Shown here piece after piece: positions 1-8,448 of a stretch of 30,661 nt of DNA (positions within the stretch are counted from its first letter, which is position 1; every line of letters begins with the position of its first letter). The notes beneath the pieces were generated by a model. The model searched no databases, was not told the origin of the DNA, and saw nothing but the letters and a program-made list of their open reading frames with translations. The translations under genes and the position numbers were made by a program. The DNA comes from an uncultured Collinsella sp. (GTDB lineage Bacteria > Actinomycetota > Coriobacteriia > Coriobacteriales > Coriobacteriaceae). The stretch covers positions 1-30,661 of the forward strand of contig CAUGKA010000003.1 of assembly GCA_959599615.1 (NCBI GenBank). The letters are read 5' to 3'.

Positions 1-20
1 CAAGAAATGGGAGGCAGTTC

Positions 21-58
21 AGTGCGCAGCGGGGGTTCTTTCATGTCCGAGGACGCGC
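21..58 (-). repeat. Partial copy of intergenic palindromic repeat (family A)
   Basis: This 38-nt stretch matches 2544-2582 at roughly 35 positions, including the exact core CATGTCCGAGGACGCGC. It lies just after the stop of the aquaglyceroporin gene, as the full copy lies just after ppc. The flanks differ from the full copy, and the other arm may be outside the window. Seen directly: the shared core. Inferred: that both belong to one repeat family. Confidence 0.6.
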
Positions 59-104
59 TGGGAAGTTACCCCATGCGGACAGCGGACAACTATGTAGCCT
101 CGGA

Positions 105-836
105 CTAAAACATGCCCAAGAAACCGTGAACAAACAGCGCGGCCAGAGCGGCACCGACAAACGGCGCGATGCCAGGAACAAGCAGGCCATACTTCCAGTT
201 GTTATCAGCCTTGTTCTTGATCGGCAGCACCTGATAGGCCATGCGAGGACCAAGGTCACGAGCCTGGTTCATGGCAAAGCCGGTGATGCCGCCCATGCCC
301 ATGCCAACAGCCCAAACGATCAGGCCAACGCAGATAGCGAGCATCAGAACGTTCTCGCCGGCGCGGCTAGCGGCAGCAAGGATGGCGCTGATGAACACAA
401 AGGTGCAGATAGCCTCACAGAAGAAGTTACGAGCATAGTTCGTGCCCTCGGTGGTGGGGTTGGTCGAGAAGATGTTGCGCTGGGCAATGGGGTCGACGAC
501 ACCATCGGAAGCCTTGAACTCATCGGCATACATAAACCAAGCGATTACGGCGCCCACAAAGCCGCCGAGCATATCGGCAATCATGAAGGGAATGCAGCTG
601 CTCCACGGCACCAGGCCTACGATGCACTGGGCAAGCACCATAGCAGGGTTCATGCACACGGCGCCGCCAAAGACAAACAGGCAGACCGAGATGCCAAAAG
701 ACCAAGTGGTGATGGCAAACATATGGCCGGAGCCCTGATACTTGGTGCCCTTGAGCACGGTATCGCAGTGAACGCCCACGCCAAAGACGATCATGAGGGC
801 CGTTGCGCCGAATTCACAGAGGAGTTTGGTAAGCAT
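105..836 (-). CDS. MIP-family aquaglyceroporin, LarD-like
   Basis: A 243-residue integral membrane channel of the major intrinsic protein family. The first pore motif is intact (MNPAMVLAQ, about residues 62-70). The second reads MNQARDLGPR, so the usual NPA is NQA; the Asp after the Arg is the mark of glycerol-type rather than water-only channels. The gene starts 49 nt after larA stops, with AAGG four bases before the ATG, so the two are probably one transcript. In Lactobacillus plantarum the lar operon carries a MIP protein, LarD, that passes lactic acid; linkage to larA makes lactate the likeliest cargo, with glycerol the alternative. Family is certain, substrate is inferred. Confidence 0.9.
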   Translation of the reverse strand: MLTKLLCEFGATALMIVFGVGVHCDTVLKGTKYQGSGHMFAITTWSFGISVCLFVFGGAVCMNPAMVLAQCIVGLVPWSSCIPFMIADMLGGFVGAVIAWFMYADEFKASDGVVDPIAQRNIFSTNPTTEGTNYARNFFCEAICTFVFISAILAAASRAGENVLMLAICVGLIVWAVGMGMGGITGFAMNQARDLGPRMAYQVLPIKNKADNNWKYGLLVPGIAPFVGAALAALFVHGFLGMF

Positions 837-885
837 AAAACCTTATCTTTCTTGTCGGTTATAAACGATTCGTTTAAGCCGCGCA

Positions 886-2163
886 CTAGTGCTGTGCGAC
901 AACAACACCCAGGCCATCGGGGATGACTGCGACCTTGGCATCGGCACCCTTCATCTCAAAGGCAAGCTTGAGCGCCTCCTCGAGGGTGTTGACCGGCGTC
1001 ATGTGCATATCCTTGAGCATCTGGTGATCGCACAGGTCGGTGACCATGATCACGGGGTGATGTGCCAGGATGCGAGCGAAAATCTGGCTCGTCCACTGAT
1101 CGGGCAGGGTCTCATCCTTAGGACGGTCGATGCAGGCACGCTCAAACTCCGCCGGATCGTTGTCGGCGATGTTGTGATAGAAGCCCTCGCCGCCGTGACC
1201 GTCGGCACAACCGGCGACATCGATGATCACGCCGCCCTCGGGAAGCGTGGCCTCGGCAGCGCACATACCCTTCACAGCCTGATAGATGTTCTGGTCGAGC
1301 GGGTAGCCGCCGTTAGTGGTAATGGCGATCTCGCACTCGACGGGCTCAACGCCGGCAAGGCTCTTCACGAACTCGCAGCCAGCCTCGTGCGCCTTGTGGA
1401 TGTCGCCGGCAAAGGAGCCGATGACCTCGTGCTTGCCGTTAAGCACCACGTTAAGCACAAAGGCAAGGTGAGCCATCTCGGCAGCGGCAAACATGTCCTC
1501 GCTCACGTGGTTGTGGCACAGGTTGCCGGCGCGCGAATGGGAATCGTTCACAAACTGGCCGTTGTGGTTGTACATGATGGTCTTGTAGCTGGCGATGCCA
1601 GGCAGGACGGACTTGCGGCTGCCAGAGAAACCGGCAAAGAAGTGCGGCTCAATGAAGCCCTCGGCAAGCAGCAGATCGCAATCGGCCGCAATCTTGTTGA
1701 TGATGCACTCGCCACCAGAAGGCAGGGTGCCGATCTTTTTCATCATGCTGTCGTCAGTCGCGACGTGCATAACGATTTCCTCGTTGGCAACGATCTCCTC
1801 GCCATACTTGTTGACGAGCTCCTCGTGCGTCGACGGACGATGCATACCCGTAGCAACCAGAATACGCACGCGAGCCTCGGGCGCAGCGGAGTGGATGTGA
1901 TGCAGCAGAATAGGCATCGTCACACGCGAGGGAACGGGACGCGTATGATCGGAGCTAATGATGACAATATCCTTCTTGCCAGCACAAAGCTCCTCGAGCG
2001 AAGGCGAGCCATAAGGGTTGGCAAGCGACTCCTCTACCAGCTCTTCCTGCGATTTCGTGGTCTTAAACTCGTTTTGATGACCTTCCATCACACCTGCGAA
2101 GTTCTTATCCTCGAGCTCCAGATGCAACGTCTTGTGGTCAAACGGCAGTTCACATTCAAACAA
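886..2163 (-). CDS. larA: Nickel-dependent lactate racemase LarA
   Basis: Interconverts D- and L-lactate with a nickel-pincer nucleotide (NPN) bound covalently to a lysine. I place the start at a TTG (2163), nine bases after AGAGGG; this gives 425 residues, against 424 known for L. plantarum LarA. With that numbering the catalytic residues fall exactly on the known ones: Asp72 and Arg75 (SDHTRPVP), His108 (ATGMH), His174 (EPHFFAGF), Lys184 (SGSRKS) and His200 (MYNHN). A longer reading from 2304 exists, but its extra 47 residues do not resemble the family. The cofactor genes larB, larC and larE are not in this window and must be elsewhere for activity. The next gene is a LarD-like channel. Some LarA homologues act on other 2-hydroxyacids, so the substrate is probable rather than proven. 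Confidence 0.93.
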   Translation of the reverse strand: MFECELPFDHKTLHLELEDKNFAGVMEGHQNEFKTTKSQEELVEESLANPYGSPSLEELCAGKKDIVIISSDHTRPVPSRVTMPILLHHIHSAAPEARVRILVATGMHRPSTHEELVNKYGEEIVANEEIVMHVATDDSMMKKIGTLPSGGECIINKIAADCDLLLAEGFIEPHFFAGFSGSRKSVLPGIASYKTIMYNHNGQFVNDSHSRAGNLCHNHVSEDMFAAAEMAHLAFVLNVVLNGKHEVIGSFAGDIHKAHEAGCEFVKSLAGVEPVECEIAITTNGGYPLDQNIYQAVKGMCAAEATLPEGGVIIDVAGCADGHGGEGFYHNIADNDPAEFERACIDRPKDETLPDQWTSQIFARILAHHPVIMVTDLCDHQMLKDMHMTPVNTLEEALKLAFEMKGADAKVAVIPDGLGVVVAQH

Positions 2164-2480
2164 CGACGAGCGCCCTCTTTCTTTCAACTGACACACTAGA
2201 TAAACCGTTGGAAGGATACGCCGCTCACCGAAAAACACCACCGTCCACCGAGTCATTAACACAACGTTCATATTTGACCCACAACAAAACGGCCACGATC
2301 CCAAACGGAGCCGCGGCCGCTACAGTCGTAAGTCGAGAAGCGCCACATGCATCTCAATCCTGATCGATAAGACGCGAGGCGCGAAGTGCCAAACGCGCCG
2401 CCGGGATAGACCCCATCCAAAACGCGCGAAGCGCACCATTATTCCCCCAGCCAGTAATCCGCCGAAGACCGGACATCGCA
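2164..2480. other. Intergenic region upstream of larA
   Basis: This 317-base stretch lies between the larA start and the family A palindrome. No convincing gene is seen: readings through it are GC-rich shadows with no ribosome site. It should hold the larA promoter, but I find no good -35/-10 pair. Short GCGCGAAG/CTTCGCGC inverted motifs occur at about 2378-2445. Confidence 0.4.
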
Positions 2481-2607
2481 GGGGCCGCCGTATGTTTGCT
2501 TTCCGGCGCACTCCGCAGGACGCAAGAAGCCCTCGCCGCACGAAGTGCGCAGCGAGGGCTTCTTGCATGTCCGAGGACGCGCCGGAAAGCAAACAAACGG
2601 CGGCCCC
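2481..2607 (-). repeat. 127-bp near-perfect palindrome (family A, full copy)
   Basis: The outer arms are GGGGCCGCCG at 2481 and CGGCGGCCCC ending at 2607, followed inwards by TTTGCTTTCCGGCGC and its complement. The inner stem is a perfect 14 bp (2523-2536 with 2552-2565) closed by a small GCAC-TTCG-GTGC type hairpin. It starts 24 bases past the ppc stop, so it is probably transcribed in the ppc 3' end. There is no U-run after it on the minus strand, so it is not a standard terminator. The 2544-2582 segment recurs at 21-58. Confidence 0.8.
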
Positions 2608-2631
2608 GGACAGCGACTACAGGGCTATCGA

Positions 2632-5457
2632 TTACCCCGTGTTTTGCAATCCTGCCGAGACGCCGGTCACAGTCGAAAGAATCAGGCTCATGTACTCGGC
2701 CTTCTTCTCCTCTGCCATCTCGTCCTGGTTCATACGCACCTCGCGAAGGGCGCGGACCTGGGCGATGGACAGGGCGTCGACGTAGGGGTTGCGCACGCGG
2801 ACGGCGCAGCCGAGCACGCGACGGCGCTGCAGCGGCCATTCGTCACCGACGATGGCAAGGACCCACTTACGCGTGAGCTGCATCTCGGTGAAGACCTTCT
2901 TGGACAGATCCTCGCGGTCGCCCAGGTGCAGATACATCTTGGCGATGCGCTGATCGGTCTTGGCGATCGACATCTCGATGTTGTCGATAAAGGTGCGGAA
3001 GAACGGCCACTCCTGGTAGGCAGCCTTGAGCTGGTCAAGGTCGCCCAACTGCTCACAGGCGGTACCCAGGCCGTACCAAGCGGCCAGATTGATGCGCGCC
3101 TGACTCCAGCTGAAGATCCACGGAATGGTACGCAGGTCATCGAGCGACTTGGCGCCCAGGCCGCGCTTGGCGGGACGCGAGCCGATCGGCAGCAGACCGA
3201 CCTCGGTCAACGGCGTCACGGTCGAGAACCACGGTGTAAAGTCCTCGGTGTTCAGCAGGTCCAGATAGCGCTCGTGGCTTGCGGCGTTGAGCTTCTCGGC
3301 CATATCCCAGAACTTCTGCGTGGTCTCGGTGTTGGTCTTCTCGACGCTCGGGGCCGACTGCAAAAGCGTTGCGGCGGCAACGGACTCAACATGGCGCTGA
3401 GCCAGCGTGCGGTTGCCGTAACGGGCAAAGATGACCTCGCCCTGCTCGGTGAGCTTAAAGAAGCAGTTGACCGAACCCTTGGGCTGCGCCAGCACGGCCT
3501 TGTTGGCCGGGCCGCCGCCACGACCCACGGCACCGCCGCGGCCGTGCATGAGCACCAGGTCGATATCGTTCTTCTCTGCCCACTTGGCGATGCGCTCTTG
3601 CGCGGAGTGCAGCGCGAGCATGGCCGTGGTAGGACCGGCGTCCTTGGAGGAGTCGGAGTAGCCCAGCATGACCTCCATGCGGCGGTTGGTCTGGGCAAGG
3701 CGCTTCTGCACCACGGGCAGCGTGAGCATCTGATCGAGCACGTCGACGCAGCCCTCGAGGTCCTCGAGCTGCTCGAACAGCGGGATCACGTCGAGCTCAG
3801 GGACATCCTCCTCGTGCGCAAAGGACAGGTGGGCAAGCTCAAAGACGTCGGCCACATGCTGGGCGCTCTTGGTGAACGAGATGATGTAGCGGTGCGCCAT
3901 CTTCTTGCCGTAGCGCTTTTGGATGGAGCCGATGGCACGGAAAGTGTCGATGACCTCGCGCGTCATGGGCTGTAGATCGCCATGGATACCGTTCTCGTGG
4001 ATATCCTTGAGGGCGCGGGCGTGCACCACGGAGTGCTGACGGAACTCCATCTCGACCATATGGAAGCCGAAGGACTCGACCTGCCAGATGATGGTCTGGA
4101 CCGGGCCGTAGGCAGCACGGACGGCACCGCAGGCAGCCAGCGAACGCTGGACGACGCGCAGGTCATCCAGGAACTCATCGGCGCTGTGGTACATGGTATC
4201 GGTGATGCGACGCACGGTGGCGTTGAGTCGGTCTGCCATGACGAGCATGACGGCGCGATGCGGCTCGTGCTCGGAGATCAGCTCGGCGCGGGCCGTGTAC
4301 TGGGTGCTCATCTCGACCTGATGGTTCCACAGGTTGATGAGCTCGGCAGACGGCTTGCTGTAGGTGGCCTCGAGCGTGAGGTTGCGGCCGATGCGGCGAC
4401 ACTTGTCCTCGAGCTTGAGCACCATATGGGTGAAATACTTGGCGGCGACCTCACGGCTTACCTTGGCGGTAACGTTAGGATTACCGTCGCGGTCGGAACC
4501 GATCCAGCTGCCGGGGTGGAAGAACGCCGGGCACAGCGGCGGCACGGTGCCGGCCTTGTCGCCTAGCACCCAGTCATCAAAACGACGATAGATAACGGGA
4601 ATGACGTCGAACAGCGTGTTATCGAAGATGTCGATGATAGTATCGGCTTCCTCGACCGGCGTGGGCTTCTTAAGTGCGATGGGGCTCGTGCGCACCAGGG
4701 CGTCGATCTCCTGCAGCATATGGCGCTCGTTCTCCACCAGGTCAGAGCCGCCCAGACGCGGACGCTCCTCCAGCAGGTTGGAGATACGGCGGATCTTGCC
4801 CTCTACGGACTTACGACGGGCCTCGGTGGGATGTGCGGTAAAGACGGGGTGGAACTCAAGCTTGCCGAGCAGCTCGTTGGCGCCCTCGACACCCATCTCG
4901 TTTACCAACTGGTGATAGGCGACGGTGAGTTCGTTGGCGGGATCGACCTCGGTATCGGTCGATGCGCCGGCCTCGCGCTCGCGCAGCTGCGCCACACGGT
5001 AGTTCTCCTCCGACAGGTTTGCCAGGTGGAAGAAGCTCGTAAAGGCGCGGACGATAACCTGCTGCTTATCGAGCGGCAGGCTGTCGATCAGATCGACGAC
5101 CTCACGGAATGCCACGGCGGTGGGCTCGTCAGCAGTGGGCACGCCCTGCTCGTCGACGGACTCGTCGGCAGCACGGCTACCGGGGTTGCCAGCATTGGCC
5201 ACAATCTCGGCTGTCAAAATCTTGTCGAACAGGTCCGCGATCTCGGGATCATACTCGCTAAGCACACGGCGCTCCAGGCGCAAGAACAGCGCCAGATTGT
5301 CGCGCAGCTCCTCGGGGATCTCGATCTCGGCGAGACGCTCCTTGGACTCGGCATTCGAGCCGATTCGGTTAACGAGGCGGTTGACCACGGCAGCGACGCG
5401 CGCCGCGGCTTCGGGTACAGACTGGTTGCTTAGGTTCTCAGCCACGTTTCCTCCCAT
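2632..5457 (-). CDS. ppc: Phosphoenolpyruvate carboxylase
   Basis: Makes oxaloacetate from PEP and bicarbonate, refilling the reductive branch of the citric acid cycle. Full length at about 940 residues, cytosolic, normally a tetramer. Landmarks: FTAHPTEARRKS with the catalytic His at about 209, PGSWIGSDRDGNP, EFRQHS, GYSDSSKDAG near 600, the glycine-rich HGRGGAVGRGG loop near 637-647, and the invariant C-terminal QNTG. Start is ambiguous: the ATG at 5457 sits one base after AAGGAGG, too close, while a GTG at 5445 has GGAGG four bases upstream and may be the real start (937 residues). A consensus -10 lies at 5490-5495. No phosphorylation-type N-terminal extension like that of plant enzymes is seen. 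Single-gene unit. Confidence 0.97.
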   Translation of the reverse strand: MGGNVAENLSNQSVPEAAARVAAVVNRLVNRIGSNAESKERLAEIEIPEELRDNLALFLRLERRVLSEYDPEIADLFDKILTAEIVANAGNPGSRAADESVDEQGVPTADEPTAVAFREVVDLIDSLPLDKQQVIVRAFTSFFHLANLSEENYRVAQLREREAGASTDTEVDPANELTVAYHQLVNEMGVEGANELLGKLEFHPVFTAHPTEARRKSVEGKIRRISNLLEERPRLGGSDLVENERHMLQEIDALVRTSPIALKKPTPVEEADTIIDIFDNTLFDVIPVIYRRFDDWVLGDKAGTVPPLCPAFFHPGSWIGSDRDGNPNVTAKVSREVAAKYFTHMVLKLEDKCRRIGRNLTLEATYSKPSAELINLWNHQVEMSTQYTARAELISEHEPHRAVMLVMADRLNATVRRITDTMYHSADEFLDDLRVVQRSLAACGAVRAAYGPVQTIIWQVESFGFHMVEMEFRQHSVVHARALKDIHENGIHGDLQPMTREVIDTFRAIGSIQKRYGKKMAHRYIISFTKSAQHVADVFELAHLSFAHEEDVPELDVIPLFEQLEDLEGCVDVLDQMLTLPVVQKRLAQTNRRMEVMLGYSDSSKDAGPTTAMLALHSAQERIAKWAEKNDIDLVLMHGRGGAVGRGGGPANKAVLAQPKGSVNCFFKLTEQGEVIFARYGNRTLAQRHVESVAAATLLQSAPSVEKTNTETTQKFWDMAEKLNAASHERYLDLLNTEDFTPWFSTVTPLTEVGLLPIGSRPAKRGLGAKSLDDLRTIPWIFSWSQARINLAAWYGLGTACEQLGDLDQLKAAYQEWPFFRTFIDNIEMSIAKTDQRIAKMYLHLGDREDLSKKVFTEMQLTRKWVLAIVGDEWPLQRRRVLGCAVRVRNPYVDALSIAQVRALREVRMNQDEMAEEKKAEYMSLILSTVTGVSAGLQNTG

Positions 5458-5489
5458 TCCTCCTTCTATGCACGTAACATGCGGTATTT

Positions 5490-5495
5490 ATTATA
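5490..5495 (-). promoter_or_regulatory. Consensus -10 box upstream of ppc
   Basis: A perfect TATAAT on the minus strand, 33-45 bases before the possible ppc starts. The sequence 17 bases further upstream (GTCGAA) is a poor -35. The region around it is locally AT-rich compared with the genes. Confidence 0.5.
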
Positions 5496-5609
5496 GGCAC
5501 TCGGCAAAAACTTTCGACGCTGATTGCGCTTTACCACACAAAAGTATTTTCTGCATTGCAAGGCTTTTTGCCCCAAATGGTCGTATTTCTCGGTGGGCGG
5601 CATATGCAA

Positions 5610-5645
5610 ACGGGAGCATTCCGCATAAATGCGAAACACCCCCGT
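5610..5645 (-). terminator. Hairpin downstream of hisS, possible terminator
   Basis: ACGGG at one end pairs with CCCGT at the other, and the 12 bases inside each arm also pair if G-U wobbles are allowed, giving about 17 bp. It lies 58-93 bases past the hisS stop. Only three U follow, so termination would be weak; a 5' regulatory role for ppc is less likely because it is upstream of the -10. Confidence 0.4.
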
Positions 5646-5702
5646 AACAATCGCTCTCCATGAGCAGGGCACGTTAGCAGGCCCGCAGCTCAAAAAGATG
5701 CG

Positions 5703-7016
5703 CTACAGGCGCTCGCGAACCGCCTCGACGACGTTGGCCAGATCGACGAGAACCTCGTCATGGCTCTCCATGTCGCGCACCTTGACCTTGCCGGCAGCAA
5801 GCTCGTCGCCGCCCAGGACCAGGATGAGCTTGGCGCCCACCTTATCGGCCTGCTTAAACTGGGCCTTGAGCGAACGGCCCTGATAGTCGGCCTCGGTCAC
5901 AATCCCTGCGGCGCGAAGCTGCTGCGTAATGGCAAAGACGTTCTGACGCAGCTCCTTGCCGGCATTGGCGACGTAGACGCACGGGGCCTCCTCGGCACCC
6001 AGGTCACTGCCAAAGGCCTGCAGGGCCAGCAGGGCGCGCTCAAAACCGACGGCGAAGCCAACGCCGGCCGTGGGCTTGCCGCCCTCGAGCTCGACCAAGC
6101 CGTCATAGCGACCGCCGCCACCGATGGAGCCGACACCGGCGCCGGGAGCCTCGACCTCAAAGACGGTACGGGTGTAGTAGTCCAGGCCGCGCACCAGGGT
6201 GGGATCCTCGACATACTCGATACCCGCCGCATCCAAATAGCGCTTGACCTGCTCGTAGTGCTCGCGGCACTCGTCGCACAGGTTGTCGCCCATCAACGGG
6301 GCGTCGGCCATGATCTCGCGGCAATGGTCGTTCTTGCAGTCGAAGGCGCGCAGCGGGTTGAGCTCGGCGCGCTCGCGGCACTCATCACACATCTCGTCGG
6401 CGTGATCGAGGATAAACTGCTTGACCTGCTCGCGGTATGCCGGACGGCACTGGGCATCGCCCATTGAGTTAATAAGCAGGCGGAGCTTAGAAAGATCGAA
6501 GCCCAGGCGCTTGTAGAACTCCATGAGCATGATGATGCACTCGGCGTCTGCCGCCGGATCGGGAGCGCCGAGCCACTCGATGCCCACCTGATGGAACTGG
6601 CGCAGGCGGCCCTTCTGGGGACGCTCGCCGCGGAACATGGCCTCGGCGTAGTAAGCCTTAAACGGCGTGGAGCCCTGGGGCACCAGGTTGTTCTCCACGA
6701 CGGCGCGCACCACACCGGCCGTGCCCTCGGGGCGAAGCGCCAAGCGCTGCTTGGGCTTAAGCTTGGTGTCGGTGCCTTCGGTAAAGACGCGCTCCAGGTT
6801 GGCGCCGCTAAACACGCGGAACATCTCCTTGCGCACGACGTCGGTCGACTGGCCGATACCGTGGACAAAGACGTCCACCTGCTCGATCGCGGGCGTCTCG
6901 ATGAGCTTAAAACCAAACGGCTCGAACACGCCGGCCGCAATCTGCTGCATCTTTTGCCAGGCGCGCATCTCGGCGCCGATAAGGTCGCGGGTTCCCTCCG
7001 CCTTCTGTGCCTGCAT
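5703..7016 (-). CDS. hisS: Histidyl-tRNA synthetase
   Basis: Class II aminoacyl-tRNA synthetase that charges tRNA-His. 437 residues from the ATG at 7016, which has AAAGGTG seven bases upstream; a TTG two codons earlier (7022) is less likely. Seen: EGTRDLIG at the N-terminus, the motif 2 region ALRPEGTAGVVRA and MFRGERPQKGRLRQFHQ, the HisRS-specific LVRGLDYYTRTVFE, and the class II motif 3 GVGFAVGFERALL. A cluster of cysteines (CDECRE, DCKNDHC, CDECRE, about residues 195-245) is seen in the insertion domain and is common in Gram-positive HisRS, possibly binding metal. The C-terminal anticodon-binding domain is complete. No aspS follows, although hisS-aspS pairs are common elsewhere. Confidence 0.97.
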   Translation of the reverse strand: MQAQKAEGTRDLIGAEMRAWQKMQQIAAGVFEPFGFKLIETPAIEQVDVFVHGIGQSTDVVRKEMFRVFSGANLERVFTEGTDTKLKPKQRLALRPEGTAGVVRAVVENNLVPQGSTPFKAYYAEAMFRGERPQKGRLRQFHQVGIEWLGAPDPAADAECIIMLMEFYKRLGFDLSKLRLLINSMGDAQCRPAYREQVKQFILDHADEMCDECRERAELNPLRAFDCKNDHCREIMADAPLMGDNLCDECREHYEQVKRYLDAAGIEYVEDPTLVRGLDYYTRTVFEVEAPGAGVGSIGGGGRYDGLVELEGGKPTAGVGFAVGFERALLALQAFGSDLGAEEAPCVYVANAGKELRQNVFAITQQLRAAGIVTEADYQGRSLKAQFKQADKVGAKLILVLGGDELAAGKVKVRDMESHDEVLVDLANVVEAVRERL

Positions 7017-7058
7017 GGGCAAACACCTTTCTTTTGTATCGCGTCATAGGTAGTGGAC

Positions 7059-7064
7059 ATTATA
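7059..7064 (-). promoter_or_regulatory. Consensus -10 box upstream of hisS
   Basis: Perfect TATAAT on the minus strand, 42 bases before the hisS ATG. The -35 position falls inside the arm of the neighbouring palindrome (7074-7149) and does not match consensus. No T-box leader sequence (antiterminator GGTGG motif or specifier loop) was found between this site and the start. Confidence 0.45.
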
Positions 7065-7073
7065 CGGCACAAA

Positions 7074-7149
7074 CACAAACAGCGGCGGCGCGTCTGGGCG
7101 AACCAGGGTATGGGGGCTCGGTCGGCCAGATGCGCCGCCGCTGTTTGTG
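7074..7149. repeat. 76-bp palindrome between the MFS gene and hisS
   Basis: CACAAACAGCGGCGGCGC at 7074 is matched by its complement ending at 7149, extending to about 30 bp per arm with three or four mismatches. The loop holds AGGGTATGGGGG. It touches the hisS promoter region on one side and the second palindrome on the other. Confidence 0.7.
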
Positions 7150-7217
7150 ATCCGTGGCCGCCTTGGAAACCGAATGATGGTACGAGCATCTATTCGGCCT
7201 CCAGGGCAGCCACGGAT
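7150..7217. repeat. 68-bp palindrome abutting the previous one
   Basis: ATCCGTGGC at 7150 pairs with GCCACGGAT ending at 7217; arms of about 25 bases pair with four or five mismatches or wobbles, up to a loop around ATGATGGTACGAGCATC. It lies 33 bases past the MFS stop codon and has no U-run. Confidence 0.65.
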
Positions 7218-7250
7218 AGAACGGGGCAAATAGAAAAGAGCGACGGACGT

Positions 7251-8408
7251 CTACTCCCCCGCCACGCTCGCGCGCAGCTTGGCGGCGATGGGCTCGGATG
7301 CCAGCAGGAACACGAGCATGACAACGGAGCATGCCAGGCACACAATCCAGGCGCTCGCAAAGGAGCCCGTGGCATCGAACAGCGCGCCCGAGACGATAGC
7401 GCCCACGGTGCCGCCGACCATCTCGAGCGAGGTAATGGTGCCCGTGACCTTGCCGAGGTCGGCCATGCCAAACTGCTTGGACGCGGCAATGGTAGGCGTG
7501 ATGGTGCCCATGCACGTTCCGATACCAAAGCTCACAGCGGCAACAATAGGACCAAGGTCCGTCGTCGGGAAGCACAGCGCCACACAGGCGACAATACACG
7601 CAACGGAACCCAGCACGTTGCCAAAGCGCAAACCAAAGCGATCGTAGATGGCGCCGTTAACGAGGCCCATAAAGAGGAAGGCGACGACGAGCAGCCAAAA
7701 CGCCGGGCTCTTCTTGATGCGAGACCAGCCAACGTTAACCTCAGGAGCCGTGTGCTCGTCCTTGTCGCCAGCCGTCGAGACGGACGGATCGCCCGGGTTC
7801 TCGCCGAGCGGCTTCAGGCCAATCTCGGAAGGTTTGGTGCGGAAGGAATACGCCGTGATGGGCAGCGCCGCCACAATGCAGACGGCGGCAAGCACCAAGA
7901 AGGTGGAACGCCAACCCACGCTCACGATCAGCGAGCTCACGATGGGAGACAGAATGGCGCCGCCAAAGCCCGAGCCCGAAAGTGCGATGGAGATGGCAAG
8001 GCCTCGCTTGGCCGTAAACCAGTTGGCGGTCACCAGGCTAATGAGCAGGCGGGTCGAGGCGACAGCGAAGCAGCCCGAGACGGCAAAGAGCACGTAGACC
8101 TGCCACAGCTCACCGACAAAGCTCATGCCCACGAGCACCGCCGAGGTGGCTATGACGGTAAGCGAACCCAAAATGCGACCACTAACCTTGTCGGCAACAT
8201 GGCCAATGACAAGCGATCCGATAACGCTCACCACCGTGGAGATCGCATTGGAGATGTTGTACTGCGCAAGAGATACTCCCAAGTCGCTGACGATGAGCGG
8301 CTGGAACAGGCTCATGCAGTTGACGAAAATGGTGTAGCACGTGGCCATGATCACAAAGCCGGAGGCCACCACGAGCCAGCCGGGGAAGAACTTACGTTGC
8401 TGAGACAT
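7251..8408 (-). CDS. MFS transporter, apparently missing transmembrane helix 8
   Basis: A major facilitator superfamily permease of 385 residues, of the type related to oxalate/formate antiporters and monocarboxylate carriers. Six N-terminal helices are clear, with the motif A-like GHVADKVSGR after helix 2. After helix 7 (SPAFWLLVVAFLFMGLVNGAI) the protein goes straight at about residue 255 to YDRFGLR, the cytoplasmic loop that normally follows helix 8. About 30-40 residues that should form the 7-8 loop and helix 8 are absent, in frame, leaving 11 recognisable helices. It follows the M20 amidohydrolase gene by 40 bases, so they are probably co-transcribed; the permease may bring in that enzyme's substrate or export its product. 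The substrate is unknown, and function may be impaired. Confidence 0.85.
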   Translation of the reverse strand: MSQQRKFFPGWLVVASGFVIMATCYTIFVNCMSLFQPLIVSDLGVSLAQYNISNAISTVVSVIGSLVIGHVADKVSGRILGSLTVIATSAVLVGMSFVGELWQVYVLFAVSGCFAVASTRLLISLVTANWFTAKRGLAISIALSGSGFGGAILSPIVSSLIVSVGWRSTFLVLAAVCIVAALPITAYSFRTKPSEIGLKPLGENPGDPSVSTAGDKDEHTAPEVNVGWSRIKKSPAFWLLVVAFLFMGLVNGAIYDRFGLRFGNVLGSVACIVACVALCFPTTDLGPIVAAVSFGIGTCMGTITPTIAASKQFGMADLGKVTGTITSLEMVGGTVGAIVSGALFDATGSFASAWIVCLACSVVMLVFLLASEPIAAKLRASVAGE

Positions 8409-8448
8409 GCTGTTCTTTTTTTAAACAAACGAGCAGCAAGATTGGGTG

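Noticed and set aside
2163..2304. An N-terminal extension of LarA from the ATG at 2304
   Set aside because: The extra 47 residues do not look like the family, and the TTG at 2163 has a ribosome site and restores exact LarA residue numbering.
7017..7250. A T-box riboswitch controlling hisS
   Set aside because: No T-box consensus, antiterminator or histidine specifier loop is seen; the region is made of two palindromes.
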